Notes under the pieces: model-generated
Seen by the model: only the letters and a program-made list of their open reading frames with translations
What the model was told of the DNA's origin: nothing
Database searches by the model: none
Position numbers and translations under genes: made by a program
Assembly (NCBI RefSeq): GCF_000244895.1
Contig: NZ_CM001441.1
Span: forward strand, 4,740,198-4,804,197
Reading direction: 5' to 3'
Length of the DNA: 64,000 bases
From: Desulfosporosinus youngiae DSM 17734
Lineage (GTDB): Bacteria > Bacillota > Desulfitobacteriia > Desulfitobacteriales > Desulfitobacteriaceae
In this document: positions 1 through 9,959 of the stretch, one piece after another
Position numbering within the stretch: the first letter of the stretch is position 1
Layout of the letters: every line of letters begins with the position of its first letter

Positions 1-68
1 AGAAGCTACATTATACTATAATCATCTGCTAATTCTCAAATGTGCTCCGATGACAAACAGCACTAGGC

Positions 69-110
69 CTACGTTCGAATTTCGAATTTCGAACCTCGAA
101 CTTCGCATTT
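69..110 (-). repeat. Heptad-repeat arm at the Ca-ATPase stop codon
   Basis: CGA/CGC units start at 76, 83, 90, 97 and 104, an exact 7-bp phase (units such as CGAATTT, CGAACCT, CGAACTT). The TAA stop of the ATPase gene (109-111) lies at the edge of the last unit. Read in the gene's direction the array begins at the stop codon and continues into the downstream gap. Same family as the arrays at 15834, 31481, 42837, 44279, 53762 and 55021. Only one arm is visible here. Positions 1-68 hold nothing else I can name. Confidence 0.8.
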
Positions 111-2847
111 ACCCCTTGGCGATAACCGTTTTCCCCTGCCAGCTATTTTTTAAAAACCGGGCAAAGCCGATCAAAACGGACGGTCCACCGGCAACACACA
201 GAATAAGAATCCATTGCCAGCCTACTAAGGGTGCCGTCTTAAAGATCACTTGTAAAGGAGCCAGATATATGACACAGAGCTGCATGAGCGTTGAAACCAG
301 GACTGCTCCCACAAGATAGATATTGGTGAAAAGGCCTACTTCAAAGATACCTCGTTCTTCAGACCGGCAATCGAAGACATGGAATAGCTGAGAGAATACC
401 AAAGTGGTAAAAGCCATGGTTCGGGCACCTAGCATATTGACTCCCATAAGGAGCGCGGTTACAAAGACAAAGAGCGTACCCAGTCCGATAAACGTTCCTC
501 TGACGGCAATTTTAGAAGCCAAACCTCTGGCAAAGATGCTCTCGCCAGGTTTTCTCGGCGGGCGGTTCATAATGCCCGGTTCCGCACCATCCACCCCTAA
601 GGCCATCGCCGGCAATCCGTCTGTGACTAGATTAACCCATAAGATCTGAATGGGAAGAAGTGGGAGAGGCAAACCCACGAGTGTTGCTAAAAACATGGTC
701 AAAACTTCTCCGAGATTACAGGAAAGTAAGTAGCGGATAAACTTTCGAATGTTGTCGTAAATTCCCCGACCCTCTTCCACAGCGGCCACGATGGTTGCAA
801 AGTTATCATCTCCCAAAACCATCGATGAAGCTTCCTTGGTTACATCCGTCCCTGTTTTACCCATAGCAACCCCAATATCCGCTTCTTTAACGGCCGGCGC
901 ATCGTTAACCCCGTCCCCGGTCATAGCCACGACTTGGCCACGATTTTTGTAAGCACGTACAATTCGAAGCTTATCCTTAGGTGTCACTCGGGCAAAGACT
1001 GAAATATCCATGATCTTCTCGCTTAATTCCTGGTCTGACGTTCGCTCTAATTCTGCCCCTGAAATAACTCCGCTGTCCTTGCCGCGTAAAATTCCTAATT
1101 CATGGGCCACCGCTTCGGCAGTTAAACGATGATCACCTGTGATCATAACCGGCTTAATTCCGGCCTGCCGACAAACCCTAATCGCTTTGACAGCGCTCAC
1201 ACGCGGCGGATCAATCATTCCTAACAATCCCACAAAGGTCAGCCCTTGCTCCACATTTTCATCAAGGGGCTCAGAATCTGGCAACGGTCTTTCGGCAACT
1301 GCCAGAACCCGGAGAGCATGCATAGCCATTTCATCATTGGCCCGCATAATACCTTTCTTGCGTTCATTGGACAATTCCACAACCCCTTGGCGGGTTAACT
1401 CATGCTGACAAAGCCGCAGCACCATGTCCGGAGCTCCTTTAACATAGGCCTTACGCCCTTGTTTAGTCTCATAGACCACACTCATTCGTTTCCGATCCGA
1501 ATCAAAGGGCAGCTCACCAATTCGCTTTTGCTTTCGTTCCAGAACTTCGCGCCATATTCCTGCCTTGGCCGCCGCTACTAATATAGCACCTTCAGTCGGG
1601 TCTCCCTCAATACCCCAAGGTGCCTCCTTGCCTTTGGAGCGAAAGAGCCCGGCCACTTGAACCCCCTTCTTAGTCAGGGTAGAGTTGTTGCAAAGTGCAG
1701 CAATCTTCAAGGCTGCATTAAGGGGATCACGTTCTTTCTCCGGATCCGCACCATTGAACTCTCCTTTAGGATCATACCCTTCCCCTGATACTGAAATTCT
1801 TCGTCCGTCTGAGTAAATTTGGCGAACAGTCATTTCATTCTGAGTTAAGGTCCCGGTCTTATCCGAACAGATCACCGTCGCACAGCCCAGGGTTTCCACG
1901 GCGGGAAGTTTGCGTATGATGGCTTGCCGTTTGACCATTCGCTGCACCCCTACTGCCAAAGCCACGGTAACAATAGCCGGCAGACCTTCCGGAATAGCGG
2001 CCACTGCTAAGGAAACTCCTGTGAAGAACATCTTGTAGAAATCCTCACCTCGTAAAATACCAGTTACTACAACGGCCGCACAGACGAGAAAACTGATCAG
2101 CACCAACCATTTTCCCAGTTCAGCTAAACGTTTCTGCAAAGGGGTTTCTTCATCTTCCACACTTTGAATCATACCGGCGATAACGCCCATCTCAGTATCC
2201 ATCCCGGTTGCTACAACGACCCCGGCCCCTCGTCCATTGACAATGGATGTCCCCATATACCCCATATTCTGACGGTCTGCCATAGGGGTAAGTTCATCAC
2301 TTAAAGGTGAAATACTTTTATTGACCGGATGAGATTCTCCTGTCAGAGCAGACTCTTCCACTTGCATATTCACGGCCTGGATCCAGCGTACATCCGCCGG
2401 AATCCGATCCCCTGTATCCAGCAGCACAATATCTCCCGGTACAACATCCGAAGCGGGAATCCTTTGCTCCATCCCTTCCCGCAACACTCGCGCCTCGGGA
2501 GCGGTCAGGGAACGCAGGGATTCCATAGAGCGCTCCGCCCGAAACTCCTGAACAAAACCTAAAATGGCATTGATTATAAGAATGGCCAATATTGTGATAG
2601 CATCCGCAACCTCGCCCAAAAGCCCGGAGACTACCGTTGCCGCAAGCAAGACGAGCACCATAAAATCTTTAAACTGTCCCAGAAATAAAAAGACAGGGTG
2701 AGTCCCTTTTTTTACTGCAAGGACGTTCTTTCCGACCTCCTGTAACCGACGCCGAACCTCTTTGACATTCAAACCTTTACCTGGATGTACATCCAACGCC
2801 TTGGCCACGTCAAGCCAAGGCAGCACATGCCATGCCTGTTGCCGCAT
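109..2847 (-). CDS. Calcium-transporting P-type ATPase (SERCA-like, type IIA)
   Basis: Membrane ATPase predicted to export Ca2+ from the cytoplasm. Visible landmarks are the N-terminal cation-ATPase domain, the actuator TGES loop (about residue 170), the M4 motif PEGLPA, the phosphorylation motif DKTGTLT (Asp near 329), the hinge [10 protein letters not shown], the M5 motif SCNLGEV, and the M6 motif [13 protein letters not shown]. The M5 and M6 residues match the calcium-binding residues of SERCA-type pumps, which separates it from Mg2+ or Na+/K+ relatives. At 912 residues it is full length. The reading frame is open 15 codons further upstream, but a strong AAAAGGAGG eight bases before the ATG at 2847 fixes this start. 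It stands alone and is divergent from rqcH. A heptad-repeat array begins at its stop codon. Confidence 0.93.
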   Translation of the reverse strand: MRQQAWHVLPWLDVAKALDVHPGKGLNVKEVRRRLQEVGKNVLAVKKGTHPVFLFLGQFKDFMVLVLLAATVVSGLLGEVADAITILAILIINAILGFVQEFRAERSMESLRSLTAPEARVLREGMEQRIPASDVVPGDIVLLDTGDRIPADVRWIQAVNMQVEESALTGESHPVNKSISPLSDELTPMADRQNMGYMGTSIVNGRGAGVVVATGMDTEMGVIAGMIQSVEDEETPLQKRLAELGKWLVLISFLVCAAVVVTGILRGEDFYKMFFTGVSLAVAAIPEGLPAIVTVALAVGVQRMVKRQAIIRKLPAVETLGCATVICSDKTGTLTQNEMTVRQIYSDGRRISVSGEGYDPKGEFNGADPEKERDPLNAALKIAALCNNSTLTKKGVQVAGLFRSKGKEAPWGIEGDPTEGAILVAAAKAGIWREVLERKQKRIGELPFDSDRKRMSVVYETKQGRKAYVKGAPDMVLRLCQHELTRQGVVELSNERKKGIMRANDEMAMHALRVLAVAERPLPDSEPLDENVEQGLTFVGLLGMIDPPRVSAVKAIRVCRQAGIKPVMITGDHRLTAEAVAHELGILRGKDSGVISGAELERTSDQELSEKIMDISVFARVTPKDKLRIVRAYKNRGQVVAMTGDGVNDAPAVKEADIGVAMGKTGTDVTKEASSMVLGDDNFATIVAAVEEGRGIYDNIRKFIRYLLSCNLGEVLTMFLATLVGLPLPLLPIQILWVNLVTDGLPAMALGVDGAEPGIMNRPPRKPGESIFARGLASKIAVRGTFIGLGTLFVFVTALLMGVNMLGARTMAFTTLVFSQLFHVFDCRSEERGIFEVGLFTNIYLVGAVLVSTLMQLCVIYLAPLQVIFKTAPLVGWQWILILCVAGGPSVLIGFARFLKNSWQGKTVIAKG

Positions 2848-2974
2848 GCCCCTTTCCTCCTTTTCGTGCTTCGCACATTGCGCATTCTGCAAAAGCGCAA
2901 ATGGCTTTGTCCGCTTTTGTAGTACATGCTTATTCCTGAAAGCATGGAAAAATGCCTAGACAAAACAAGTGTGT

Positions 2975-2980
2975 TATACT
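2975..2980 (+). promoter_or_regulatory. Possible -10 box for rqcH
   Basis: TATACT lies 36 bases before the chosen rqcH start in the divergent gap. I see no good -35 at the right distance, so this is weak. Confidence 0.3.
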
Positions 2981-3015
2981 AAAAAGCGATTCAACGATTG
3001 AAAGGATGTAATTAC

Positions 3016-4854
3016 ATGGCATTAGACGGCGTAACCCTCGCCTATTTAGTCAACGAGCTTGCTCCGCTTCTGATCGGAGCTCGTATTGATAAAATTTTTC
3101 AGCCTGAAAAGGATGAAGTCCATTTCCAAATGCGCCAGCAACGATCTCTGCGTCTCCTGCTTAGCACCAGTGCCACTTCCCCTCGCTTTCACCTCACTCA
3201 GGAGACTAAAAAAAACCCAGCGTCCCCACCTATGTTTTGTATGATTTTACGCAAACATCTTGAGGGGGGTAAACTTGTCAGCCTGCACCAAAGCGACCTG
3301 GAGCGTGTGGTCACCTTTGAATTTCAAAATTATAATGACCGCGGGGATTTAGTCACGCTGCATCTTCACTTAGAAATCATGGGGAAGCACAGTAACCTTA
3401 TTCTCGTTGACCCCCTGACAAATACAATTCTGGACGGTCTAAAGCGTTATTCCCATGCTCTCAGCCACTATCGCGAAGTGTTGCCCGGACGAACCTATCT
3501 GGCCCCTCCCTCTCAGGGCAAACAGCCTCCTCTGGACAACGAAGAGCTGTGGCGCGGGATTCTCTACGAGGAAGCTCTTGATCATTCTATAACCGGTATA
3601 CTTCTCGCTCGTTTTGCCGGAATCAGCCCGGAATTGGCCCGGGAAATCGTCATCCAAGCCGGATTAAATAACGAAACCCTTCTCCAGCAGTGCGGAGATA
3701 TTGACCTTTCACGGCTTTTCCAGGCTTATCGCAGGCTATCTAACCCCCAGGGGGTTCCGGAGATTGAGCCATGTCTCTACTACAATTCTTCGCCCCGACC
3801 TCAGCTCGCGGCCTTTAGCTTTGTCCCCTTTCAACAGTACCAAGAGCTGAGATTAGAACATGTTCCATCTATAAACGATGCAGTCCAGCGCTTCTATCAG
3901 TCAAAATCCAGCAGCAACTCCCTTGAATCAAAACGCGGCTCTCTGCACAAGATCGTTCAAGAGCAATATACCCACAGTAAGAAAAAGCTTAAAATCTATA
4001 ACGAAGCCGAATCAACTGCTCAAAAAGGCCTGGCGTATCAGCGGTGGGGAGAACTCCTTACCGCAAACCTCTACCGCATTCCACCCGGGGCGACTGAGGC
4101 CAGCGTAGACGATTATTATGACCCCTCAGCTTCTCTCGTGGTTATTCCTCTTAACCCTCATATCAGTGCCATTGACAATGCTCAACGCTATTACAAGCTC
4201 TATAACAAAGCCAAGGCGACGTTGCTCAAAACAAAGGAACTGAAGGAAACCACCCTCGAAGAACTTAATTACCTTGAATCCTTGCAGTACAATTTAGACC
4301 AGGCGGGCACTCTAAGCGAGCTGGACGAAATCCATCATGAACTTGCCGGGCAAGGGTATGTGGCCGGCAAGCATTTGAAAAAGGAGCACCTTAAACTAAA
4401 AAAAGGCCGTCCTAAAACAAATGCCAAGTCTAAAACAAAATCGTCTAAAGACGTCCCTCAACCCCGTGTCTATCATTCCAGCCAGGGCAGAGTCATCCTG
4501 GTCGGGAAAAACAATGCTCAAAATGATTGGCTGTCCTTGCGCAAGGGAAAACCAACCGATCTCTGGCTTCATACCAAAGTGATACCGGGTTCACACGTCC
4601 TGATTCCTCTCGAAGAAGGGGAAGAATTTCCGGACGACACTACCCTTGAAGAAGCGGCCGCCCTGGCCATCTATTACAGCCAAGCACGCGGTTCTTCTCA
4701 AGTCGCCGTGGATTACACCCATGTCAAACAACTTAAGAAGCCTAACTCGGCCAAGCCCGGCATGGTGATATATGAACAGAATTGGACTTTATACCTCACG
4801 CCAAAACAGGAGATCTTAGAAAGGCTTCTGGCCAGCGAAGAGGTTTTGGAGTGA
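3016..4854 (+). CDS. rqcH: RqcH/NFACT-family ribosome quality-control protein
   Basis: Homologue of the family called FbpA, RqcH or Rqc2. In Bacillus this protein binds stalled 50S subunits and directs addition of C-terminal alanine tails. The N-terminal NFACT-N domain carries the signature EIMGKHSNLIL near residue 121. A helical, coiled-coil-rich middle (about residues 290-450) and a Lys-rich linker follow. The C-terminal NFACT-R (DUF814) domain starts near residue 482, with GKNNAQNDWLSLRKG and LWLHTKVIPGSHVLI. Length is 612 residues, normal for the family. A TTG six codons upstream is possible, but GAAAGGATG sits well placed for the ATG at 3016. It is the only plus-strand gene in the window and converges with dmsC. 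Confidence 0.92.
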   Translation: MALDGVTLAYLVNELAPLLIGARIDKIFQPEKDEVHFQMRQQRSLRLLLSTSATSPRFHLTQETKKNPASPPMFCMILRKHLEGGKLVSLHQSDLERVVTFEFQNYNDRGDLVTLHLHLEIMGKHSNLILVDPLTNTILDGLKRYSHALSHYREVLPGRTYLAPPSQGKQPPLDNEELWRGILYEEALDHSITGILLARFAGISPELAREIVIQAGLNNETLLQQCGDIDLSRLFQAYRRLSNPQGVPEIEPCLYYNSSPRPQLAAFSFVPFQQYQELRLEHVPSINDAVQRFYQSKSSSNSLESKRGSLHKIVQEQYTHSKKKLKIYNEAESTAQKGLAYQRWGELLTANLYRIPPGATEASVDDYYDPSASLVVIPLNPHISAIDNAQRYYKLYNKAKATLLKTKELKETTLEELNYLESLQYNLDQAGTLSELDEIHHELAGQGYVAGKHLKKEHLKLKKGRPKTNAKSKTKSSKDVPQPRVYHSSQGRVILVGKNNAQNDWLSLRKGKPTDLWLHTKVIPGSHVLIPLEEGEEFPDDTTLEEAAALAIYYSQARGSSQVAVDYTHVKQLKKPNSAKPGMVIYEQNWTLYLTPKQEILERLLASEEVLE

Positions 4855-4870
4855 ACCCGTTCAGCAAGAA

Positions 4871-4909
4871 AAGAAACCTGCTTTCTTATCGATAGAAAGC
4901 AGGTTTCTT
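4871..4909. terminator. Bidirectional intrinsic terminator (rqcH / dmsC)
   Basis: Perfect 15-bp inverted repeat (4872-4886 and 4894-4908) with a 7-base loop. T-rich flanks lie on both sides, in the gap between convergent rqcH and dmsC. It can serve both transcripts. Confidence 0.9.
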
Positions 4910-4922
4910 TATAAGGCAGGGA

Positions 4923-5765
4923 TTAAGTTAAGCCCACACCTGTGGAGACCATCGCCGCATAGAAGACATATCTTCCGATGATCTCGCCGAGGATTAAAGC
5001 AGCACCAGCTGCATAAATCATGTTTGTCGCCGGCTTTGCCTCTTTTGCACTGATTTTCTGGGTCACCGGCCAGATTAAGAATCCGGCTCCACCTAGGATA
5101 AGCAGCCATTTAAGACCTATGGCAACACTCATTTCACTGAGTATTTCAGCGCTTGCCTGAGCAGCCATGCCATTGGAACCTAAGCCGACAGCATAGGGTA
5201 CCGCCACCGCCGCCTGGAAGATTACAGCAGCTAAAATAATGAATCCAAAGATTTTCTTATTGCTGTCTTGTAATTCCTTAAGGCTGGAGACTAAAAAGAT
5301 TAAGGCACCTACGGCAATCGTTGTAGCATAAAGATCGACAAATGTGTTAATTCCATGCCAAACAGGAACAGAGGCTGTGCTGTAAAGTTTCGCCATTGAG
5401 AAAATTGTAATCAAGCCAACAACACTGCCGGTCCATCTCAAAATGTTAGGCAGGCTTTGATTATCTTGTTTAAAGTATAAGGCTAAAGCATGCAGCACAG
5501 TAATCCCCATGAAAACCCCGGCAAACAATACTTCTCTGCTTAACCAGGAGCTCCCAAAATTAGAGAGAGAATTCAAAGCTGCAAGAGGACGCCCCAAGTG
5601 CGCCAAAGAAGCTGAAACTCCAATGACACTTAGAATGGCTGCGGTTAAAGCAGCAATTCTAAATTGCTTATCTTTGTAAAGAAGTTTGCCAAGGGTAGTA
5701 AACAGCATAATTCCAATGGCAGCTTCCATGCAAAACGAAAAAATCAATAATGCAGTTTCACCCAT
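4923..5765 (-). CDS. dmsC: DMSO-reductase-type membrane anchor subunit (DmsC-like)
   Basis: Hydrophobic protein of 280 residues with about eight membrane segments, of the DmsC anchor family that passes menaquinol electrons to the iron-sulfur subunit. Features seen are the N-terminal segment ALLIFSFCMEAAIGIMLF, a repeated Leu/Ile/Ala-rich helix pattern and the C-terminal VFYAAMVSTGVGL. An AAGGAGG precedes the ATG. It is the last gene of the torD-dmsA-dmsB-dmsC operon, two bases after dmsB, and ends at the bidirectional terminator. The electron-acceptor substrate of the complex cannot be read from this subunit. Confidence 0.88.
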   Translation of the reverse strand: MGETALLIFSFCMEAAIGIMLFTTLGKLLYKDKQFRIAALTAAILSVIGVSASLAHLGRPLAALNSLSNFGSSWLSREVLFAGVFMGITVLHALALYFKQDNQSLPNILRWTGSVVGLITIFSMAKLYSTASVPVWHGINTFVDLYATTIAVGALIFLVSSLKELQDSNKKIFGFIILAAVIFQAAVAVPYAVGLGSNGMAAQASAEILSEMSVAIGLKWLLILGGAGFLIWPVTQKISAKEAKPATNMIYAAGAALILGEIIGRYVFYAAMVSTGVGLT

Positions 5766-5767
5766 TA

Positions 5768-6343
5768 TTAAACCTCCTTCTTCTGGAAATCACTTTGGAA
5801 AGCAAGGGTTTTAGCTTTGATGAGCACTGAAGGGTTAGTGACAGAGGGGTGAGGAAGAATTGGCAGCTCCGTCGTAGCACCGCCGTGTTTAGCTTTTAAT
5901 TGGTCAATATCTCCCCATTCAAGAGCGCGCATGGGACAGGCATCGATACAGACAGGTGCTTTCCCTTTGTCACGCAATTCTTTACAACCATCACATTTGC
6001 CGGCTCTTCCTGTTTCTTTGATGAATTTAGGCACTCCATAAGGGCAAGCCCATGTGCAGTAACGGCAGCCAATGCACTTATTTTTGTCATGCTGTACCGT
6101 ACCATCTTCATCCACATGCATTGCCTTAGTCGGGCATCCCTCAACACATTTTGGATTAGCACAGTGATTGCAGGAACCTGAATAGTGGTATACCCCAGGT
6201 TTAGGAAAAACACCTGTTTCAAAGGTTTTCACTTCTCTAAAGATTGTCCCTACTTTAAGTCCATTTTTATCCTTACAAGCGATTTGGCAGGTTCGGCAAC
6301 CAATGCATGCTGTCATGTCAAAATAGAATCCTAAACGCCCCAC
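5768..6343 (-). CDS. dmsB: DMSO-reductase-type iron-sulfur subunit (DmsB-like)
   Basis: Electron-transfer subunit of 191 residues with four ferredoxin-type cysteine clusters visible in order: CIGCRTCQIACK, CNHCANPKCVEGCP, CIGCRYCTWACPYG, and CDGC followed by CIDACP. This is the 4x[4Fe-4S] pattern of DmsB/NrfC proteins that link the membrane anchor to the molybdopterin subunit. The start is a GTG with GAGGAG about eleven bases upstream. It lies between dmsA and dmsC with short gaps, consistent with one complex. Confidence 0.92.
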   Translation of the reverse strand: MGRLGFYFDMTACIGCRTCQIACKDKNGLKVGTIFREVKTFETGVFPKPGVYHYSGSCNHCANPKCVEGCPTKAMHVDEDGTVQHDKNKCIGCRYCTWACPYGVPKFIKETGRAGKCDGCKELRDKGKAPVCIDACPMRALEWGDIDQLKAKHGGATTELPILPHPSVTNPSVLIKAKTLAFQSDFQKKEV

Positions 6344-6361
6344 GATTAGTCACGCTCCTCT

Positions 6362-8941
6362 CTAGAAAATAATTCTTTGTGGTTTTTGGACATCCGGAGT
6401 TAACGGTGCATCTGAATATTTTTCAATATCAACCACACAGCTATTCCAACCTGAAGCACCTTGACCCGTTGATACCGGGCCACAAAGAATGTTATCTGCG
6501 CCGCCGGTATCAATCCCGGTCTTCTCATCCATATCTACCCAAGAACCATGAGGCAGCCCGACCACACCCGGCATATAGCGTTCTGTAACAAGGGCCGTAC
6601 GCAAAACTTTACCATGCTGACTCGTCAATAAGACAGTATCACCGTCTTTTATTCCTTTTTCCTTGGCATCGTTAACATTAATGAACACAGGATTTGGCCA
6701 TGTTTCTCTGAGCCACTGCACATTATCGAAAACTGAATGAGAACGACGCAAGTAGTGTGGGTTAATCACCTGGTAGGGATAATCCCCTTTTTCCTTACCC
6801 TTCCAATCTTTAAAGGTTGCTTCATAGCCTTCGACAGGCGGAGTATGGGTAGGGATAGGCCTAATTTTGCTATAACCCATATTATTAATTCTGTCAGCCA
6901 ATGCCTGACAATAGATTTCCAGTTTGCCGCTGTCAGTCTTACGCGGATTAGCCGCTGGATCATCCCTGAATTCCTTCAAGGCAATAAAGCCATAGTTATC
7001 ACCAGGTTTTCTTTCAACTTGGTAAATACCCTTTTCCTTAAATTCTTTCAGAGTAATACGACCTGTTTGAGGTTTACCTTTTACCTTCCACTCGTCAATA
7101 TCCGCTTGAGTAATCGTTACCAAAGGCTCCATGGTTTTTCCATCTTCAGCTACGACTGTAGCACCCATAATCTGATTAAAAAGTTGTTGTCTGCCGTCGA
7201 TAGGAAATGCCTTTGCAGGATCTACTCCAAGACGTTTCGCCAATTCCATGGCAATCCATTGATCATCATGACATTCATACAAGGGCTCGGTGATTTGAGA
7301 ATACATAATCAAAATCTCACGGTTACCTGTCAGGAAACCGCCGATTTTTTCCCATTCTGTGGTCAGCGGAAGAACAAAGTCAGAATACTTGGCATTGGTT
7401 GTTAAAAATTGGGCATGGCTGACGACTAAATCAACCTTGCGGTGAGCTTCAATTCCTTTCGTCATTCCGTCCGCAGTTTGAAGCCTTGCGCTGGTATCAT
7501 GATAAATCATGCGGATATCAATATCTCTCATTTCGCCTTTAAGCCATTGCATATTGCCCGTGAAATTGTACTTGCCTTTAAGAATGGCCGGCCACATTTC
7601 TGTATGGTTGATACTATCATCGACCGGATTTTTCACAGAAGGCAAGCCATCTTTACCGGCACTTACCAACGAAGGACCACCATTACTGGAACCTGTGTGG
7701 CAGCTAACCCCACACATATGCCCTGATTTTCCTATGTGTCCGGTCATAGCCCCGATAGTCATTACAATGTGAGGAAGACTATCCGCATTTTGAGTTCTAG
7801 CGGATGCCCAGCCGAATATAATTGCCACTTTCTTGTTTTTGTTCATAGCCCTGGCCAGATAGCGGATTCGATCAGGCTCTGCCCCGCAAATTTCTGCTGC
7901 CCATTCAGCCGTTTTAGGTACACCGTCATAAGTGCCTAAAACGTAGTCTTTGAAGTTCTCCTTAGGGTCAGCACCTTCCGGCATGCTGTCCGCATCAAAA
8001 CCAATGGTATTATTTTTCAGGAACTCCCAGTCAATTAAGGGGTTGGTCGCCGGATTATCCTCTACAATTAACGTATGAGCAACGCCTAACAGCAAAGCCG
8101 TATCAGAAGAAGGACGTGAAGGAATCCAGTCTGCCTCCAATAATGCATAGGTATCATTATAATATGGATCAACGGCTATGAATTCGGCGCCGGCTTTTTT
8201 AACTTGAAGGAAATTGTAGGAAGGGTTCCCTCCAGCACTCCAGGCTGGATTCATGCTGAACATAATAACCGTCTCACAGTTGCGCATGTCTAATCTGTCA
8301 TTAATACCCTCAACTGCCGATGGAGTAAAACCTATCGGACCATTTGTGCCATGCCACGTACCCCGCGATGTGGTTCCCCAGTTGCCGACATAACCGCCAT
8401 AAAGGGATAAAACCTTAGAAACAGGGCCGCCATCAGCAAAGAAGGCCCGATTACCGTTCTCTTCTTTGATGCGCTTCATTTCGCCGGCAATAGCATCCAA
8501 GGCTTCTTCCCAAGAAATTCTGACCCATTCATCCTTTCCCCGCAGTGACTTGTCACCGCCGCCCGGCTCCCAATGTTTACGCTTCATAGGGTATTTTAAG
8601 CGATCGGCCCCAAATACCTGCTGACGTTGTGAACGTCCTCTCAAACATGCCCTTAGCTGTGGATAATCAGGGCTGTCGGGGTGGGTATCATCTGTTTTCT
8701 GACGAACAACAACGCCGTCCACTACTAAAGCCTTGTTGAGACAGCGACTGCCACAGTTATGCCAGCAGGCGGCAGTAATCCACTTCTCTTCACTTTCACT
8801 GGTCATAGTTTCAGCATTCGTTTTCATTAACGCGTTCCCACAGCCTGTCAAAGGTAAGGCAGCAGCTGCAGCCGCACTTGCTTTAATAAAGCTTCTGCGA
8901 CTAAGGTTTAAGTCATTAATTTTGTTAATAAAATTAGTCAT
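6362..8941 (-). CDS. dmsA: Molybdopterin oxidoreductase catalytic subunit (DmsA family), Tat-exported
   Basis: Catalytic subunit of a bis-MGD enzyme of the DMSO-reductase family, 859 residues. The N-terminus has the twin-arginine motif SRRSFIK followed by an Ala-rich stretch ending LPLTGC. This marks a Tat substrate and fits a lipobox (L-T-G-C). The [4Fe-4S] site CWHNCGSRC plus the later RACLRG gives the CX3CX3C...C spacing typical of DmsA. The C-terminal molybdopterin dinucleotide-binding domain follows NPHYLRRSHS. Assignment to the DmsA branch is good. The actual substrate (DMSO, TMAO, another N/S-oxide, or something else) is not decidable here because this branch has many paralogues in Desulfitobacteriaceae. 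TTAAAGGAGG precedes the ATG. Upstream lies a torD-like chaperone gene. Confidence 0.9.
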   Translation of the reverse strand: MTNFINKINDLNLSRRSFIKASAAAAAALPLTGCGNALMKTNAETMTSESEEKWITAACWHNCGSRCLNKALVVDGVVVRQKTDDTHPDSPDYPQLRACLRGRSQRQQVFGADRLKYPMKRKHWEPGGGDKSLRGKDEWVRISWEEALDAIAGEMKRIKEENGNRAFFADGGPVSKVLSLYGGYVGNWGTTSRGTWHGTNGPIGFTPSAVEGINDRLDMRNCETVIMFSMNPAWSAGGNPSYNFLQVKKAGAEFIAVDPYYNDTYALLEADWIPSRPSSDTALLLGVAHTLIVEDNPATNPLIDWEFLKNNTIGFDADSMPEGADPKENFKDYVLGTYDGVPKTAEWAAEICGAEPDRIRYLARAMNKNKKVAIIFGWASARTQNADSLPHIVMTIGAMTGHIGKSGHMCGVSCHTGSSNGGPSLVSAGKDGLPSVKNPVDDSINHTEMWPAILKGKYNFTGNMQWLKGEMRDIDIRMIYHDTSARLQTADGMTKGIEAHRKVDLVVSHAQFLTTNAKYSDFVLPLTTEWEKIGGFLTGNREILIMYSQITEPLYECHDDQWIAMELAKRLGVDPAKAFPIDGRQQLFNQIMGATVVAEDGKTMEPLVTITQADIDEWKVKGKPQTGRITLKEFKEKGIYQVERKPGDNYGFIALKEFRDDPAANPRKTDSGKLEIYCQALADRINNMGYSKIRPIPTHTPPVEGYEATFKDWKGKEKGDYPYQVINPHYLRRSHSVFDNVQWLRETWPNPVFINVNDAKEKGIKDGDTVLLTSQHGKVLRTALVTERYMPGVVGLPHGSWVDMDEKTGIDTGGADNILCGPVSTGQGASGWNSCVVDIEKYSDAPLTPDVQKPQRIIF

Positions 8942-9112
8942 AGGGTTTCAGTCAGCCTCCTTTAAGCATACTGGAAGTGATTCAGATTCGGAATTTGCTT
9001 CTCTCCTTTTTGGGGATTCAGGCAAGAAGGGGGTAAATAATTTCGCTTGTTCATTTTGTCACAAGCAAACCGCCAAACATCTCGGTATGAAGACATTTAG
9101 TGAAATCATGAA

Positions 9113-9802
9113 CTAAAGCAGGGTAATAAGTTCATCGAGAACAGTAGCGTCTCTTTTCAAGACCCGCTCAGTCAAAGCCGCGACCGCCGGATAAAGAAGA
9201 TGGGTTCTTGACGCCTGTATTTGCGCAGCGAAACCGCTAATCCAAAGCAACAAATGCCTCGCTAAAAATTCTCTCTGATCAATCAACAACTTCTTTACTT
9301 CTTCAAACTTCTCTTCCTCAAAGCGTTGCAAAGCCAACTGCGCCAAATGGGCCATAAAGTCCAGCTCCAAAGCAATGTGATCATCCGCTTCATGTGGATA
9401 CTTCGCCGGCAGAAATTGATAGTTAAGATAAGCCTGACGCACCTTTAACGTGCTTTCCTGAAATATCATCCGCTCCTCAGTCAGATAAACAGATTCCCAA
9501 GGGGGAGCAGGCAACTTATTCGGGCCGAGCATTAAATAGGTGTACTCACTTTTCAGTTTATCCAGTGTACCACGCCGATCAGCCGAAAAACTTTGCTCCA
9601 ACTTCTTTAAGACTAATAAATAATCTCCAAGTTTATCCTGTTCTTCATCTAGTACCAACTTCAAAGCATTTTGAGTATGCTCGCTTAGGGCGATTTCTAT
9701 CAATTCAAAGCTTGGCTCATGGCCGAATACATGCTGCAATAATCCATAAAGATAATGTCGGTTGGCAAGAACTATAGCAATCCCATCGTTTTGAGTAGTC
9801 AT
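9113..9802 (-). CDS. TorD/DmsD-family molybdoenzyme chaperone
   Basis: 229-residue, mostly helical protein of the TorD/DmsD/NarJ type. These chaperones bind the Tat leader of the molybdoenzyme and help cofactor insertion before export. The family pattern is visible as a first helix with LANRHYLYGLLQHVFGHEP, the mid-region ESVYLTEERMIFQESTL, and then HEADDHIALELDFMAHL, the TorD-like PxDHxxxELxFMA segment. The reading frame extends 20 codons upstream to a TTG with no ribosome site. The ATG at 9802 is preceded by AAAGGCGG and gives a family-like N-terminus. It is first gene of the dms operon. Confidence 0.88.
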   Translation of the reverse strand: MTTQNDGIAIVLANRHYLYGLLQHVFGHEPSFELIEIALSEHTQNALKLVLDEEQDKLGDYLLVLKKLEQSFSADRRGTLDKLKSEYTYLMLGPNKLPAPPWESVYLTEERMIFQESTLKVRQAYLNYQFLPAKYPHEADDHIALELDFMAHLAQLALQRFEEEKFEEVKKLLIDQREFLARHLLLWISGFAAQIQASRTHLLYPAVAALTERVLKRDATVLDELITLL

Positions 9803-9959
9803 ATAATGATCCGCCTTTTTGTTTTTTACGAAGAATAAGCCTGATTTGTCTAACTGACTCAAGTAGCAGTCACGACTGACTCATACCGTGAAGATCAAGT
9901 AATCAACTTACCTCCTTTAAAAAAATTCGTTTTTTGTTGTAATAAGTCGATTCTTGTCT

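Noticed and set aside
50-319. 89-codon plus-strand ORF beginning in the heptad repeats ([12 protein letters not shown]...)
   Set aside because: Its N-terminus is translation of the 7-bp repeat and the rest is antisense to the Ca-ATPase.
2769-2963. 64-codon minus-strand ORF over the Ca-ATPase start
   Set aside because: Out of frame with the ATPase and using the same region; no independent support.
6737-7405. 222-codon plus-strand ORF opposite dmsA
   Set aside because: Lies wholly antisense to conserved dmsA coding sequence, with no ribosome site; its translation has no domain pattern.
8733-9116. 127-codon plus-strand ORF across the dmsA start and the torD-dmsA gap
   Set aside because: Antisense to the Tat leader of dmsA; no ribosome site.
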